DNA of 64,000 nucleotides from Antedon mediterranea (GCF_964355755.1 NC_092672.1:7688001-7752000); one strand, 5' to 3'; shown: positions 1 to 12,390, numbered from the stretch's first letter. A program made the numbers and translations. Notes: generated by a model not told the origin, from the letters alone.

Positions 1-34
1 AGTCCAGATTGCAAAGTCCATTTTCAACCAGCAC
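1..34 (-). CDS. aGPCR copy 1 exon: TM5, cut by window edge
   Basis: The first 34 bases match 28962-28995 and encode the CWLKMDFAIW start of TM5. The rest of the gene lies to the left of the window. Confidence 0.8.
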   Translation of the reverse strand, partial: MLVENGLCNLD

Positions 35-3000
35 CTATGAATTAAAATAATAAAAGAATCAAAGTTATGTGTGCATTTTATCTTTTTCTTAAGCATAAAC
101 AGAACTTGTTAAACTCAAGAAAAATTATTACAAAATAACCTATGACAGTAACCTATAAGACATTTAAACTGTTATCATTTGGAGTATAGGGTGTGGTAAT
201 CAATATCATACAGAACGCGACGAATACTGTGCAAGCCATTGTTAACGCATATTTTTATGTTCGCTAAACAATGTAAATGATACAAGCATAGAATTTTACA
301 CTTCATCGGAAACGTAGTTTTTCCTTGTACATCCAGCCGTCACTCCTACGATTATACTAGGAACTATCCAGCCAAGATAACGGCTAAATAAAAAGCGTCG
401 TTCGTGGTTAGCAAACGGATGTCTGATCTTCATGTACACGTCTGTAGACACAATTAGCATCCATGCAAAGGCGGCTAAGAGACTGTAATGTAAGCAACCA
501 GCAATGGCAGCACATACAATCTGGAAAAAAACGAAGAATAATGAGGAAGACGAAGAAAAGGATGAATATCTTAAACAAAAATAAGGACAGTCGACTCAGA
601 AAAAACAGTAAAGTTTTTTTTATAAATATAATAGTATGCTATATCTAGGAAAATGTACTTTAAGCAAGTTTATGTTCGATACTATGATATCGTCTTCCAG
701 TGCCGCCTTTTGTTTTATTAATATTTACAGTAAATCTGAAAACAGGCTAAATGTGGAAAGGGTTAAAAACGCCAGAGCGGCCGATAACAGTGTTGCCAAA
801 AACACTGAATATATTCTATTTTGAAGAATTCATTAAGGAGAGTATGTTTGGAAGGAGTGATGGCATGCCTTTTATGTAGACATATTCTCAGTACTGTATC
901 TCCGCATAAATATTTGTATGATAATAAATATATATAAGGAATATTGGTAATACAGCATCTAATATGTATCGCATGTTGTGCCTGTATCCTAAAAGGTTAA
1001 GGGTTAGCTTATGTTGTACGATACTAGGAGATACATTTCTAGGATACTGGGCAAATCTAGATACAGTACTGCGAATCGGCTGATGATCACCATATCAACC
1101 AAATTTCCAAAGTACAGTATTTGCAAATAAACAATTATTAACTCTGACAAATTTTATTTTGTATAAAGTCATAATAAAATATTTTTTTAAAATAAAATTT
1201 AAATTAAACTTACCTTATTTTTAACATTCACACCTAGGAAGGCATAGAAGAAATTGACGATAAGTAGAGCAACTACCAGATGACAAAGGATTTTATGGCG
1301 CTCAGAATTTCTTAAGCTTCTAAAATAGTAATAATTTTTAGAATCAATTTTAGAATCCAAACATGATTTTATTTTGTTTTTATTTATTTATTTAGGTTTA
1401 AAAACACATACAAAACAGCAGCCATTGGCTGATAACGTTTGTTTACAATCAATATACATATATAATTAAAAGATTAAAGTTTTATTTGAATTAGGACAGT
1501 GGATGTAAACACAACGTCTACTAACTGTATCAATTAAGAGGCTACATAGAAAACATAGCAGGAAAAAATGTTACTTAAGATTATTTTTCGCATTAATATT
1601 ATTATAATAACAAGTGTTAGTGCAAACTTTGTGTCTTAAACAGTTAAATCATGTTTTGTATTTGATAACTTACTTGAAACTGTATATAGTAATCAGGGTT
1701 ATAATAAGAAACAAACTGGAAATACCAAGTCCAACGTTAGTAATTATTGATAAAGTCTTGTCATTAATATTTGACTATAAAACAGAAAGTAATAATAATA
1801 TAATCAATAAACAAAAAGTAGTCGATTTACTAATTGTTAATTTGATTGACTATTCTAACGTCTTCTTCAGTTAAACAGGTTTTCGACAAAGATTTTCAAG
1901 TACATCATGTTGATTCACTCCAACACCTTAACTTATATCATTGAGGTCTCATTCGTATTCAACACATAGTAAACGCATTCAAGTATGTTTTATAACTGTT
2001 ATTTTTTTGTTGTTTATAAATGTTACATTTATAAACAACAACAAATTAATTTATTTATTTTAATCAGGGAAGATAAGTTCAATCCTTCCTTCCATTTATA
2101 TATATAATTAATCATATTTTACCGGTATCGGTTTCATCAAAACGACAAATGACGTCATATGATTACATCTGCATATCACACCATCAATATGGTAGTTTTC
2201 ATAAAAAGTAGAACAACCTTCTGTTGACCATATCCTTAATAAAAAAGTTATTTAACAAGACCTTTAACAATACTGTACCTGACATTTCAAAAACCATTAA
2301 ACATTTCAAAACAAAGTTATTTTTCGTAAATGTGGTATCAATAAGCAACATTCGTCGTAATAGGAGGCACCACTAGGCGATCAATAGGGGAGCTTTCGAT
2401 TTCCAATGAAAAACGATCTTGACAACCTACATCATGGTAATTCACTGTGCGCATGCGGGGATATTGGGACGTGACTCCTCGCTTCAAACCCTGACATAGT
2501 TTTGATGGTTTCTAGATACAAACGACGATCGACGAAACATCGATTGACCTAACCTAGCCAGGTCGTCACAAATCGCAAGCTACCTAATGTTTAGGTTGGA
2601 TCACGGAAGAGTGAACTGAAGCAACGCATGAGGACGTTGATGTGACGCAAGTAAGCGGCTTATCCGAACTTATCTGTCCCACTTGTCTCTCTTTCATTTA
2701 TCATATTTCTATTAATAAATAACTGCCTATACTTACGGCTCTGAAGAGTCCATATTTTCAGTATAATAACACGCTGGTATATATTTCACATTTGTCGAAT
2801 TTTCATTTGTAATGTTCTTGAAAGACAGATATTATTAATAATAATTATACGTTTATATTATGTTTAAATCTTTTAAAACAACCGTTAGTTGCTTAAAACG
2901 TACCTTAATAACAGGAAACTTAATCTCTAAATTCATACCAACTTCCTCGCCTTTGTCATCATATACGTCGATAGTGACAATGTCAGATGAACTTATCATC

Positions 3001-6000
3001 TCCTCATCGTCCCTTTTATAATCGAAAATAAATTAACATAAGAATTTAATAAAATTATACAGTGTACAGTAAAATGATAATTACAATGGTATGTTTTGTT
3101 TATATGTTTTAGAAACTGCAAAACCCTCCTGACAAATTGGATTTTGTTAGTTCTCTACTTGAGTTATCAAGTTAAAAAAAGTAAAATTATTATTTTTGTT
3201 TTGATCTCTGTATGTGTTTCCACCAGACTGTACTGACATTAATAATGATATAACCGTATTAAAAAAAGTTAATTGTCTATGATGTAATAGTAAATGAATA
3301 AAAGAATGTTTTTAAAATAATAATAATATAAATATTAACTTACTGACTTTCTACGTTGAAATGAGTATCTTCGTCAACAGTTTCCTTTTCTGCAACGATT
3401 GTGTATTTTCCATCTAGACAAAGAGGTGAAATATTTGCAAGGCAAAGAGTGATCAGTGAAAATAAAAGAATTATGTAGAGTGAGAGTATCTCAACATTAT
3501 TCCGCATTGTTGAAGAAGGCAGAGTTGTAGGACTAACCTTTAATAAATGTTATAATTATATCAATTAAAAGGTGGTGGTTAGTGGGTTGTTATAATAAAT
3601 ACTTGCGATAATCAAATGTAATGAATATAACTGAAATGCAAACAACTCTTCTGCCTGTAAACAAACATAAGTCCTGGCAAAGACTTTATAATCGATTAGC
3701 GATAAATACGTAATTACAAATTAATATGCAGATTTCGAAAATACATTGTAATGGTTGTTATTACTAGCTATTAAAAATGTGTAAATCACACCTTCTTCTA
3801 TAGAACTATCTGTTGAAGTTGAGAATGTAATGCTATCTGGTTCCGCTGTTAGAGGAACGTCTTTTACCTCCGGTGATGTAATATTTTTGATAACTAAAAA
3901 AAAACAACAAAATGCAACATGTATTTGTCATGTCATCACTTAAATAATGCTACCCTAGATTTCCAGGTTCATAGTTTTAATAAAGTTAATCATTTGCGTA
4001 GAACAACAAAAAATGTTTTCAAAACAACAAAATAAAAGGTTAAATTCAACCAAAACCCCATTTACTTTTAGTTAAATTATAGGTTTTTTTACAGTATAAT
4101 ATACTAAATAATAATAACTATTATGAGACATTAAAATGGCATATTAAACAAACACATTTTTTTTTCAGGGGGACAATTCATCTTAAACAGTTTCCATATA
4201 ATCATTGGTCAGGCAATTTAAAACGTACTTGTTCTAACAAAAATAACAACAAAACAAAGTACTAATTTACTAAAAATAACATTTAATCAAGATATTTACC
4301 CTTAGTTACCGGGATGTTGGTAGTAGCAGGATTAGTAGTAATGGAATCGGTAGTAGCAGGATTAGTAATGGAATCGGTAGTAGCAGGATTAGTAGTAATG
4401 GAATCGGTACCGGTAGTAGCAGGATTAGTAGTAATGGAATCGGTAGTAGCAGGATTAGTAGTAATGGAATCGGTAGTAGCAGGATTAGTAGTAATGGAAT
4501 CGGTAGTAGCAGGATTAGTAGTAATTGAATCGGTAGTAGCAGGATTAGTAGTAATGGAATCGGTAGTAACATGATGACTAGTGGTGGAATCGGTAGTAGC
4601 AGGATGCGTAGTGGTGGTATCGTTAGTAGCAGGATGCGTAGTGGAGGTATCGGTAGTAGGATTATTCGTAGTAGTATCGACAGTGGTATTGGTAGTAGTA
4701 TCGACAGTGGTATCGGTAGTAGGATTATTCGTAGTAGTATTGGTAGGATTCGTAGTGATATCGGTAGTAGTGGGATTCGTAGTGATATCGGTAGTTGCGG
4801 GATTCGTATCGGTAGTAGCGGGATTCGTAGTGACATCGGTAGTAGCGGGATTCGCGGGATTCGTAGTGATATTGGTAGTAGCAGGATTCGTAGTGATATC
4901 GGTAGTAGTGGGATTCGTAGTAATATCGGTAGTAGCGGAATTCGTAGTGATTTCGGTAGTAACGGGATTCTTAGTGATACCGGTAGTAGCGGGATTCGTA
5001 GAGACATCGGTAGTAGCAGCAGGATTCGTACAGGTAGTTTTTGTGGTAGTGGCAGTATTCGTAGCACTATCTATATTCAGCAGTCATGCATGAAAATTAA
5101 AGAATCAGAAAGTAATAAATACTTGTTAAACCTAAACAAAATTGCTTGTATTTTAACATAAAAGAATAGAAAATCGTTCAAAAATAGTAATATCGACGAT
5201 TATTTAAAGGCATAGTATTAGTAGTACACACTCATCAGAGTCCGCCAGTATAATACATTTCTTACATATAAATTAAAATTTAACAGTAAGTTTGTTTTAA
5301 CCTACCCTTGGACACTTCTATACCAGCAAGGAAACCGCCATACGTTACACTCTCATCGGTAGTAAACCTTATAACCAATGTGTTACTTGAAGACAAAGTG
5401 TCTGGTGGCAAAGTATCATCATTGTATTTGGCAATCGTGTTTCCACCGTCAACTGACAAATAATCATAATGTTTTTCAATATGGAAATCGTAGAATTTTA
5501 GTAACAGCACATTTTCAGGATTTGTACAAAACGTCCAGGTGTAGTTCAGATGATTATCATATTTGTCTGGATAATTTTCTGATGTGATGTTCTTAGACTG
5601 GCTTGGATATAGAAAGTAATCACCGGACCATGTTGTTTGACCTTACAAAAGAAAAACATTTATTCATTAAAACTAATTGCCTAATCCAAACAACTACACA
5701 TTCCCCACCACCACACATAAAACCCCCAAAATGAGCAGTTATTGAAGTGTATACTTGATATAACCTGTTGTATAACAATAAGGATGGGCATATCCGTTTA
5801 AAACAATCGGATTTTTATCGGATTCCTATCAACTATTCAGGTAAGAATTGTTTACTTTACTTTTTTTGATGACAACGAAGAAAGTGTTTTCGCTGATAAA
5901 CCTGACCATGGTAATTTTTTTATATTATTACTTTATAATATTAAAGCCACTGTGGTCGTATAGTTTCTCTAGTTTTACTGATGAGGAGGTGATTGCGTTT

Positions 6001-9000
6001 CGACAGGGAAGTATGAAACTAACGACAACTAAAGATTCGTTACACACGCATCTAATTCATGCTCTAAATTGATCAAAACGTATTTTTAAGCATTTTAAAT
6101 TTTTAACGCGTCACATTGAAAAAACAATTAGGAATAAATTAAAACATTTGAAAGATATTGTAAATTGGTTGTGATCATTGTCATTTAACTTTTTGAGATA
6201 TTTGACACACACAATCTTTACAGAAAGAAATATAGACAATGGTTAGTATTACAGTAGCAATATCGGTAGCAGCAAGATTAGTAATACAGTAGTAGTAGCA
6301 GGATTAGTATCGGTAGTATCAGGATTAGTATAGTAATACGATCAGTAGTAGCATGATTAGTATCGGTAGTATCAGGATTAGTATAGTAATACTCTTAGTA
6401 GTAGCATGATTAGTATCGGTAGTATCAGGATTAGTATAGTAATACTATCAGTAGTAGCATGATTAGTATCGGTAGTATCAGGATTAGTATAGTAATACTA
6501 TCAGTAGTAGCATGATTAGTATCGGTAGTATCAGGATTAGAATATTAATACTATTAGTAGTAGCATGATTAGTATTGGTAGTATCAGGATTCGTATAGTA
6601 ATACTATCAGTAGTAGCATGATTAGTATCGGTAGTATCAGGATTAGTATAGTAATACTATCAGTAGTAGCATGATTAGTATCGGTAGTATCAGGATTAGT
6701 ATAGTAATACGATCAGTAGTAGCATGATTAGTATCGGTAGTATCAGGATTAGTATAGTAATACTATTAGTAGTAGCATGATTAGTATCGGTAGTATCAGG
6801 ATTAGTATAGTAATACTATCAGTAGTAGCATGATTAGTATCGGTAGTATCAGGATTAGTATAGTAATACTATAAGTAGTAGCAGGATTAGTATCAGTAAT
6901 ATCAGGATTAGTATAGTAATACTATCAGTAGTGGCAAAATTAGTATCGGTAGTATCAGGATTAATATAGTAATACTATCAGTTGTAGCATGATTAGTATC
7001 GGTAGTATCAGGATTAGTATAGTAATAATATCAGTAGTAGCAGGATTAGTATCAGTAATATCAGGATTAATATAGTAATACTATCAGTAGTGGAAAAATT
7101 AGTATCGGTAGTATCAGGATTAGTATAGTAATACTATCAGTAGTAGCAGAATTAGTATCGGTTGTATAAGGATTTATAGTATACTAATACTATCAGTAGT
7201 AGCAGAATTAGTATCGGTAGTAATCAGGATTAGTATAGTAGTACTCTAAAGTAGTAGCAGAATTAGTATCGGTAGTATCAGGATTTATAGTATAGTACTA
7301 CTATCAGTTGTAGCAGGATTAGTATCGGTAGTATCGGGATTACTATAGTAATACTATCAGTAGTAGCAGAAATAGTAAATTAATATCCGGCAATATGGTA
7401 ATGTGAAGGGAGCCTCGACCTGCCACTATCTTGTACGACTTATTCATGACCTGTGTTCTGCAGTTGACAAAAATCGCAATATTGGCACAGCCGTACTCAC
7501 GGACTTCACCAAAGCGTTTGATCTTATTGAACATAACATCTTAATTAATAAAATTATCAATATTGGAGTCCGTGGGTCGATCATCCCTTGGATTTACAAT
7601 TTTCTCAGCTGCAGAGAACAGTGTGTCAGGTATAGCAACACTATCTAATTACATCCCTCTTAAAGGTGGTGTCCCCATGAGGACTAAGCTTGGGCCTATA
7701 GGTTTCCAGATTCTGGTGAATGATTCACGACAAAGTACGACTACAAAATATTTGTTTTAGCCTACCCTTGTACACTTCTACACCAGCAAGGAAACCGTCA
7801 AACGTTACACTGTAATCGGTAATAAACCTTATAACCAATGTGTTATTTGAAGACAAAGTGTCTGGTGGCAAATTATAACTATCGTATTTGACAGTCGTGC
7901 TTCCATCGTCAACTGACACATAATCATAGCCTGTTTCAATCTGGAACTTGTAGAATTTTAGTAACAGCACATTTTCAGGATTTGTATGAAACGTCCAGGT
8001 GTAGATCAGATCATTTTCATATTTGTCTGGATAATTTTCTGATGTGATGGTCTTAGACTGGCTTGGATATAGAAAGTACTCACCGGACCATGTTGTTTTA
8101 CCTTACAAAAGAAAAACATTTATTTATTAAAACTAATTGTCTAATCCAAACAACCACAGTTCCCCCACATACACATAAAACTCCCAAAATGAGCAATTAT
8201 TGAAGTGTATACTTGATATAACCTGTTGTATAAAAATGAGGATTTGCATATCCATTTAAAGCAATCGGATTTTTACGATTCCTATCGACTATTCAGGAAA
8301 GAATTCTTTACTCTACTTTTTTGATGACAACGTTGAAAGTTTTTTTCGCTGTAAACCTGACCATGATAATTTTTTATTTTATTACTAAAATCACCCTGGT
8401 CGTATAGTTTATCAGTTTCACTGATGAGGAGGTGGCTGCGTTTCAGAAGAGTTAAATTCGATAAACTAAATATTCGACAACTAACGAAAACTAAATATTC
8501 GTTACACATGATACTGAGAACACGTTCAGCCACGACGTGGTTGTGACAGTGTCAAGAACACTGTGTTCTTCAAAACATTTGTTTCAAGAGACTGAGAACA
8601 CGTTCAGTCATGACGTGGTTGTGACAGTGTCAAGAAGACTGTGTTCTTCAAGATATTTGTTTCAAAAGACTGAGAACACGTTCAGCCATGACGTTGTTGT
8701 GACAGTGTCAAGAACACTGTATTCTTCAGGACATTTGTTTCAAGGGACTGAGAACACGTTCAGCCATGACGTGGTTGTGACAGTGTCAAGAACACTGTGT
8801 TCATCAAGACATTTGTTTCAAGAAACTGAGAACACGTTCAGTCATGACGTGGTGGTGACAGTGTCAATACTGTATTCTTCAGGACATTTGTTTCAAGAGA
8901 CTGAGAACACGTTCAGCCATGAGGTGGTTGTGACAGTGTCAAGAACACTGTATTCTTCAGGACATTTGTTTCAAGAGACTGAGAACACGTTCAGCCATGA

Positions 9001-9493
9001 CGTGGTTGTGACAGTGTCAAGAACACTGTATTCTTCAGGACATTTGTTTCAAGAGACTGAGAACACGTTCAGCCATGACGTGGTTGTGACAGTGTCAAGA
9101 ACACTGTGTTCATCAAGACATTTGTTTCAAGAGACTGAGAACACGTTCAGACATGCCGTGGTTGTGACAGTGTCAAGAACACTGTATTATTCAGGACATT
9201 TGTTTCAAGAGACTGAGAACACGTTCAGCCATGACGTGGTTGTGACAGTGTCAAGAAGACTGTGTTCATCAAGACATTTGTTTCAAGAGACTGAGAATAT
9301 GTTTAGTGACAACTGACAACGCTAAATCACTTGTTGTCAGTTATCAATAACAAACTGAAGGAAGTCCATTTCTGCGTGGTAATGTTAATGCCTGTTAAGA
9401 TAGCTGCTCAATAGATTAGTTGAACTTACCAAAAGAAAAGTAATTTAAGTTGATGACAAAAGACAGAACTGCTTTCAACAAAACACGTTTCAT
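1..9493 (-). CDS. Adhesion-type GPCR with two CUB exons, copy 1 (partial at the window edge)
   Basis: This is the paralog of the 26875-37585 gene, near identical over 1-3900. Exons: signal peptide 9430-9493, CUB-A 7766-8101, CUB-B 5306-5641, Thr-rich 4300-5070, stalk 3792-3893, 3344-3413 and 2904-3012, GPS-like 2737-2816 and 2605-2668, TM1 1674-1774, TM2 1214-1319, TM3-4 300-520, TM5 1-34 (cut). TM6-7 and tail lie outside the window. All junctions seen are in frame, including the exon that is frameshifted in copy 2, so this is the better candidate for a working gene. It differs by having two CUB exons with a degenerate repeat array and a LINE fragment between them. Confidence 0.8.
300..520 (-). 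CDS. aGPCR copy 1 exon: TM3-TM4
   Basis: Encodes CAAIAGCLHYSLLAAFAWML and SRYLGWIVPSIIVGVTAG; 221 nt, paralog of 29261-29481. Confidence 0.9.
1214..1319 (-). CDS. aGPCR copy 1 exon: TM2
   Basis: Encodes SLRNSERHKILCHLVVALLI and VNFFYAFLG; identical in length and phase to 30175-30280. Confidence 0.85.
1674..1774 (-). CDS. aGPCR copy 1 exon: TM1
   Basis: Encodes KTLSIITNVGLGISSLFLII, the family B TM1 pattern; 101 nt, donor GTAAGT, phase 0 in and 2 out. Confidence 0.85.
2605..2668 (-). CDS. aGPCR copy 1 exon: second half of GPS-like motif
   Basis: Encodes SDKPLTCVTSTSSCVASVHS and Ser, joining TM1 in phase 0. Two cysteines remain, but the canonical CxC and HL-T/S cleavage site are not present; His-Ser-Ser is the nearest match. 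Autoproteolysis is doubtful. Confidence 0.5.
2737..2816 (-). CDS. aGPCR copy 1 exon: first half of GPS-like motif
   Basis: Encodes IPACYYTENMDSSE after three Asn-rich sequons; acceptor CTGTCTTTCAAG, donor GTAAGT, phase 0 in and 2 out. Confidence 0.6.
2904..3012 (-). CDS. aGPCR copy 1 exon: GAIN-like strands
   Basis: Counterpart of 32631-32739; encodes SDIVTIDVYDDKGEEVGMNL then EIKFPVIK, 109 nt, phase 2 in and 0 out. Confidence 0.65.
3344..3413 (-). CDS. aGPCR copy 1 exon: stalk / GAIN-like
   Basis: Counterpart of 33072-33141; encodes GKYTIVAEKETVDEDTHFNV, phase 1 in and 2 out. Confidence 0.65.
3792..3893 (-). CDS. aGPCR copy 1 exon: stalk
   Basis: Counterpart of 33520-33621 with the same 102-nt length and phase 1-1; it encodes IKNITSPEVKDVPLTAEPDS and a Ser/Thr-rich end. 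Confidence 0.65.
4300..5070 (-). CDS. aGPCR copy 1 exon: Thr-rich mucin-like repeats
   Basis: The 771-nt, phase 1-1 exon is open throughout as 27-nt units encoding TTNPATTDI variants, with longer TTDTTVDTTT-like units in the middle. An O-glycosylated stalk is likely. Unit number and order differ from copy 2, as expected for an unstable array. Confidence 0.8.
5306..5641 (-). CDS. aGPCR copy 1 exon: CUB-B domain
   Basis: Same length and phase as CUB-A, with SENYPDKYDNH, NVLLLKFYDFHIE, YDYLSVDGGN, PPDTLSSSNTLVIRF and GGFLAGIEVSKG. Acceptor TTTTGTAAG, donor GTAGGT. It contains one Cys at an unusual place (TWTFCTNPE). Confidence 0.8.
6230..7375 (-). repeat. 53-bp minisatellite derived from the mucin exon
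   Basis: About 20 units of a 53-bp sequence built from the Thr-rich repeat (minus strand AATCCTGATACTACCGATAC). 53 is not a multiple of three, so it cannot encode a repeat protein in one frame. It lies between the CUB-A and CUB-B exons. Confidence 0.85.
7403..7738 (+). mobile_element. LINE reverse-transcriptase fragment
   Basis: The plus strand encodes TAVLTDFTKAFDLIEHNIL (RT motif A), IPWIYNFLSCREQCVRY and, after a frameshift near 7640, IPLKGGVPMRTKLGPIGFQI (the GVPQG-LGP motif, degenerate). It is a non-LTR retrotransposon remnant abutting the CUB-A exon. Confidence 0.75.
7766..8101 (-). CDS. aGPCR copy 1 exon: CUB-A domain
   Basis: The 336-nt, phase 1-1 exon contains SENYPDKYEND, NVLLLKFYKFQIE, YDYVSVDDGST, PPDTLSSNNTLVIRF and DGFLAGVEVYKG. 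No cysteine is left in this CUB domain. A reverse-transcriptase fragment abuts its 3' end. Confidence 0.8.
8513..9310 (+). repeat. 78-bp minisatellite in aGPCR copy 1 intron 1
   Basis: About ten copies of a unit containing GAGAACACGTTCAGCCATGA and CAGTGTCAAGAACACTGT. The paralogous intron has about four shorter copies at 37105-37400. Each unit has a small palindrome (GTGTCAAGAACAC). Confidence 0.9.
9430..9493 (-). CDS. aGPCR copy 1 exon 1: signal peptide
   Basis: ATG at 9493-9491 opens MKRVLLKAVLSFVINLNYF, a signal peptide; donor GTAAGT in phase 1. Confidence 0.8.
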
Positions 9494-10169
9494 GATGACG
9501 TTGACATGATATCAAGAAATAAAGTACTCTGTGTATCGTATTTCTTCCAAATGATTCAAACAATTATAATCGTAACAACATTTTCTCTGTTAATATTCTA
9601 CAGATTTAACTTATTTAAGCAACTTATTAAGTAGTTAATGATGACAAAATTACACATTAGTGAAAGTGCCAAGATTGAATATTACATCTTAGTGAACGCA
9701 ATATAATCATTATTATGGCTTTTAGTCTTCTCCGTCACTATAGAAAGAACATTAAATTTAAAAAGTAAATAACATGGTATATTGATTTTATGATATATTT
9801 ATATTATTAAGTTAGAAAGTCATCAATGCTCTACAGTAGACCTACTAAAATGAGGAAATAAATACAAAACATACACAGCTAAGTAACAATATTGTAAAGT
9901 GCTATGATTGTATATTACCTCATCTTAATAAACTCAACACTGTTATTAATATTAGATTTTAATATATCGTTACTATGGAAAGGAAATTCAAGTGGTATTA
10001 TTTACTTTTAATATTAGTCTAAAAGTCATCACCAATACTTATATTGAAAATACGTGCTCGTATAGCACTATTTCAAGTTATTTTAATGTACTAAGGAAGG
10101 TTAGTAGAATGCGATTTGCACAAAAAAAATCGTATTGATGCGCAATCATTTTCTGAAACACGAGAATGG

Positions 10170-10370
10170 CATAATCCATGCTCTAAATTGATCAAAACGT
10201 AATTTTAAGCATTTTTGTGATTTAGAGTGATCACACTGGAAAGCTAATTAGGAAAAAATTAAATTATTTAAAAAATATTGTAACATTTTTGTGATCATTG
10301 TCATTTATCTTTTTGAGACACACATCTGTACAGAAAGAAATAAAGAAGAATAATAATAATAAAATGTCAT
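10170..10370 (+). repeat. LINE/SINE-like 3' tail repeat
   Basis: The segment CTCTAAATTGATCAAAACGT to TGTACAGAAAGAAATAAAGA also occurs at 38260-38460 and 6055-6240. It ends in a simple A-rich tail, as retroposon ends do. Two of the copies are shared by the segmental duplication. Confidence 0.4.
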
Positions 10371-10648
10371 ACATAGGTATAGGTGATTTAATTTAAATTA
10401 TCACCTTATAAGTTGTTGACGATGTTATTTGGAATGTCGACCAAAAACACCAATGGTTTCAGCAGCTGAAAGAACGAGTGAACAACTAAATACAGCGATG
10501 TCACTTTATTTTCAAATAGACACATTTACAGTAGAACAATTTTGAAATAAAATACACTATATTACATGTGTGCTACTATTATTGTATAGTTTGCACTACT
10601 GAGAAAGTACCAGTATGTAGACTAGAACCTGTATTATGTAAGACTTAC

Positions 10649-10712
10649 CTTGTCTTTGAGGTTGAAAGCTACGTTAGGCCTAGAATGTCCGTCGTCTTCA
10701 TGAACACTAATT
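10649..10712 (-). promoter_or_regulatory. Probable non-coding 5' exon upstream of aGPCR copy 1
   Basis: A block ending CTCAAAGACAAG before donor GTAAGT is conserved at 38675-38737 and 25985-26055, each about 0.9-1.2 kb upstream of a signal-peptide exon. It contains a short ATG frame that stops at TAG, so it is best read as 5' UTR. The upstream limit is not known. Confidence 0.4.
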
Positions 10713-12008
10713 TCTTTTCGATCTGGTTGACATAATTTGTTATTGCAGAATTACTAAAACTGTAATACCAATGTATATGTATAGAAATACTGCGATTATT
10801 GCGTACATGTACGGGTATTGATTGATTGAGTGATTATTTGGATCAACCTATATTGGATAATGTACGACAAAGCTTTCAAAACAATGACACGTGACAAGTA
10901 ATACTTGTTTTTAAAAGCATTGCCGGCCGTCAGACGTGATTTATTTTATTAACAATATACTACTGAAAAAATAAATGAAAACTAAGTAATATTAAATATT
11001 AAGTGCAACAAATTATACGTAGATTAATGATTGATTTAAATTAAAATGATTCTGTACAAGGTTTGACCTAACACGTGATCACTTACTATGCAAATAGCGA
11101 TTTAATTAAATGTTTTATGAACTTGCTTACAAGTAATTCTACAAATATTAAAGTAATACAATTAATTAAAAACCAACATTTCAAATCATTGTACAGAAGT
11201 ATAATTGATTACAATTTAAAATTATTATATAGAAAAACATACGATAAACCTAAACTATAATATACTCTAAGACATTTTCTTTGGGAGTTAAACAAAGTAA
11301 AATTTGGTGAAACTAACCGACGTTTCGTGAACACTCGGTTTACATTTTGTGCTGTTCTAATAAAGAAACGCCGACTAACAGTTTCAATATAAAGTATATA
11401 AACATCACAATTTACACAATTATTTTTTTAAAGAAAGTATGCACTCTAACATGGAAATTATATTTATTTAAATTCTGCATAATTGTTGTATAATTGTTAT
11501 AATATTGTATGAGGCAGCGAATGCTGTAATGATATTAAAAGATTTATACACACTTTGCGACCAGAAATCACATTAAATTAATAATTTCATTCATTTTGCC
11601 AAGATAGATCTTAGGTATAACCACACCATATTCAATTGAGAATGAAGTATCTAGTTTAGGCATGGCAACTCAATCTCAAACTTTAAATCTATGTATACAT
11701 TATGTACATATATATGGACATATTGCTTTAATGATAGAATATACTTTTAAAGCATTTTCTTCCTAATTTGAGACTTATAAACACTAAATTCTAATCGGAT
11801 TTTCTTAATCCTCCTCATTAGTTTGTGTTGATTGACATGTAGCTATTTCATATTGATTAGGCATCTGTGATTCCAGGTGGTCTGGTGCGCAGGACATCGT
11901 GGTACTAGGTGTAGGAGTCAAAACGTCGTTAGGTTGTATGGATGTTTCATATAAGTTTTTCTTTGTGTAGATACACGGCTCATACTTGCATGCGGTGTCT
12001 TTTGCTGA

Positions 12009-12026
12009 TTATGTCATTTTATATTC
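12009..12026 (-). pseudogene. Truncated tail exon of the decayed RTK
   Basis: It reads EYKMT then TAA, while the intact gene continues TSSAKDT with three tyrosines. Homologous sequence continues downstream to about 11920 beyond the stop. Confidence 0.65.
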
Positions 12027-12140
12027 CTAATAGAAAAGAACACAAAAAACAATTTAGTATTTGTAAATGTGTATATTATTCGTTACCGTGCATAAGACAA
12101 AAGTATACTAATAAAAAATAATAGAAACAGATATACATAC

Positions 12141-12279
12141 CATTTCTGCGTTAGACTCCATTTGTAAGTAATCATTTTTCGTCGCATTCTCTAACAAAGT
12201 ATCTAATTCATTGAACAGAATGTCAAAGGTCGGTCGTTTATCAGGAGATTTCTTCCAACATCTCTTCATTATAGAATAT
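12141..12279 (-). pseudogene. Kinase CW-RPTF exon of the decayed RTK
   Basis: It encodes YSIMKRCWKKSPDKRPTF; open, with intact splice sites; paralog of 40401-40539. Confidence 0.85.
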
Positions 12280-12390
12280 CTGTAAAAAAGTAATATATTT
12301 CGTTTTTGAAGAATTTAAGAATGACTAAGTCTACCGTTTAATTCTTTTAATGTAAATAAATAAAACTATGATAACTCAGGTTTTATTTAA

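Noticed and set aside
463-824. Small plus-strand frames at 463-824 duplicated at 29424-29785
   Set aside because: Their presence in both copies reflects the segmental duplication; the first overlaps the TM3-4 exon antisense and neither resembles a known protein.
3344-3507. Minus-strand ATG with a hydrophobic start (IILLFSLITLCLA) that looks like a signal peptide for a separate short GPCR
   Set aside because: Using it breaks the phase with the stalk exon. The acceptor at 3414 with a strong pyrimidine tract gives an in-frame junction on both sides. It remains a weak alternative promoter hypothesis.
6230-7375. CRISPR-like regular repeat
   Set aside because: Units are contiguous and related to the mucin exon, without unique spacers; the window is eukaryotic.
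8537-9316. 259-codon plus-strand frame
   Set aside because: It is just ten 78-bp minisatellite units in an intron; the paralogous copy does not keep the frame.
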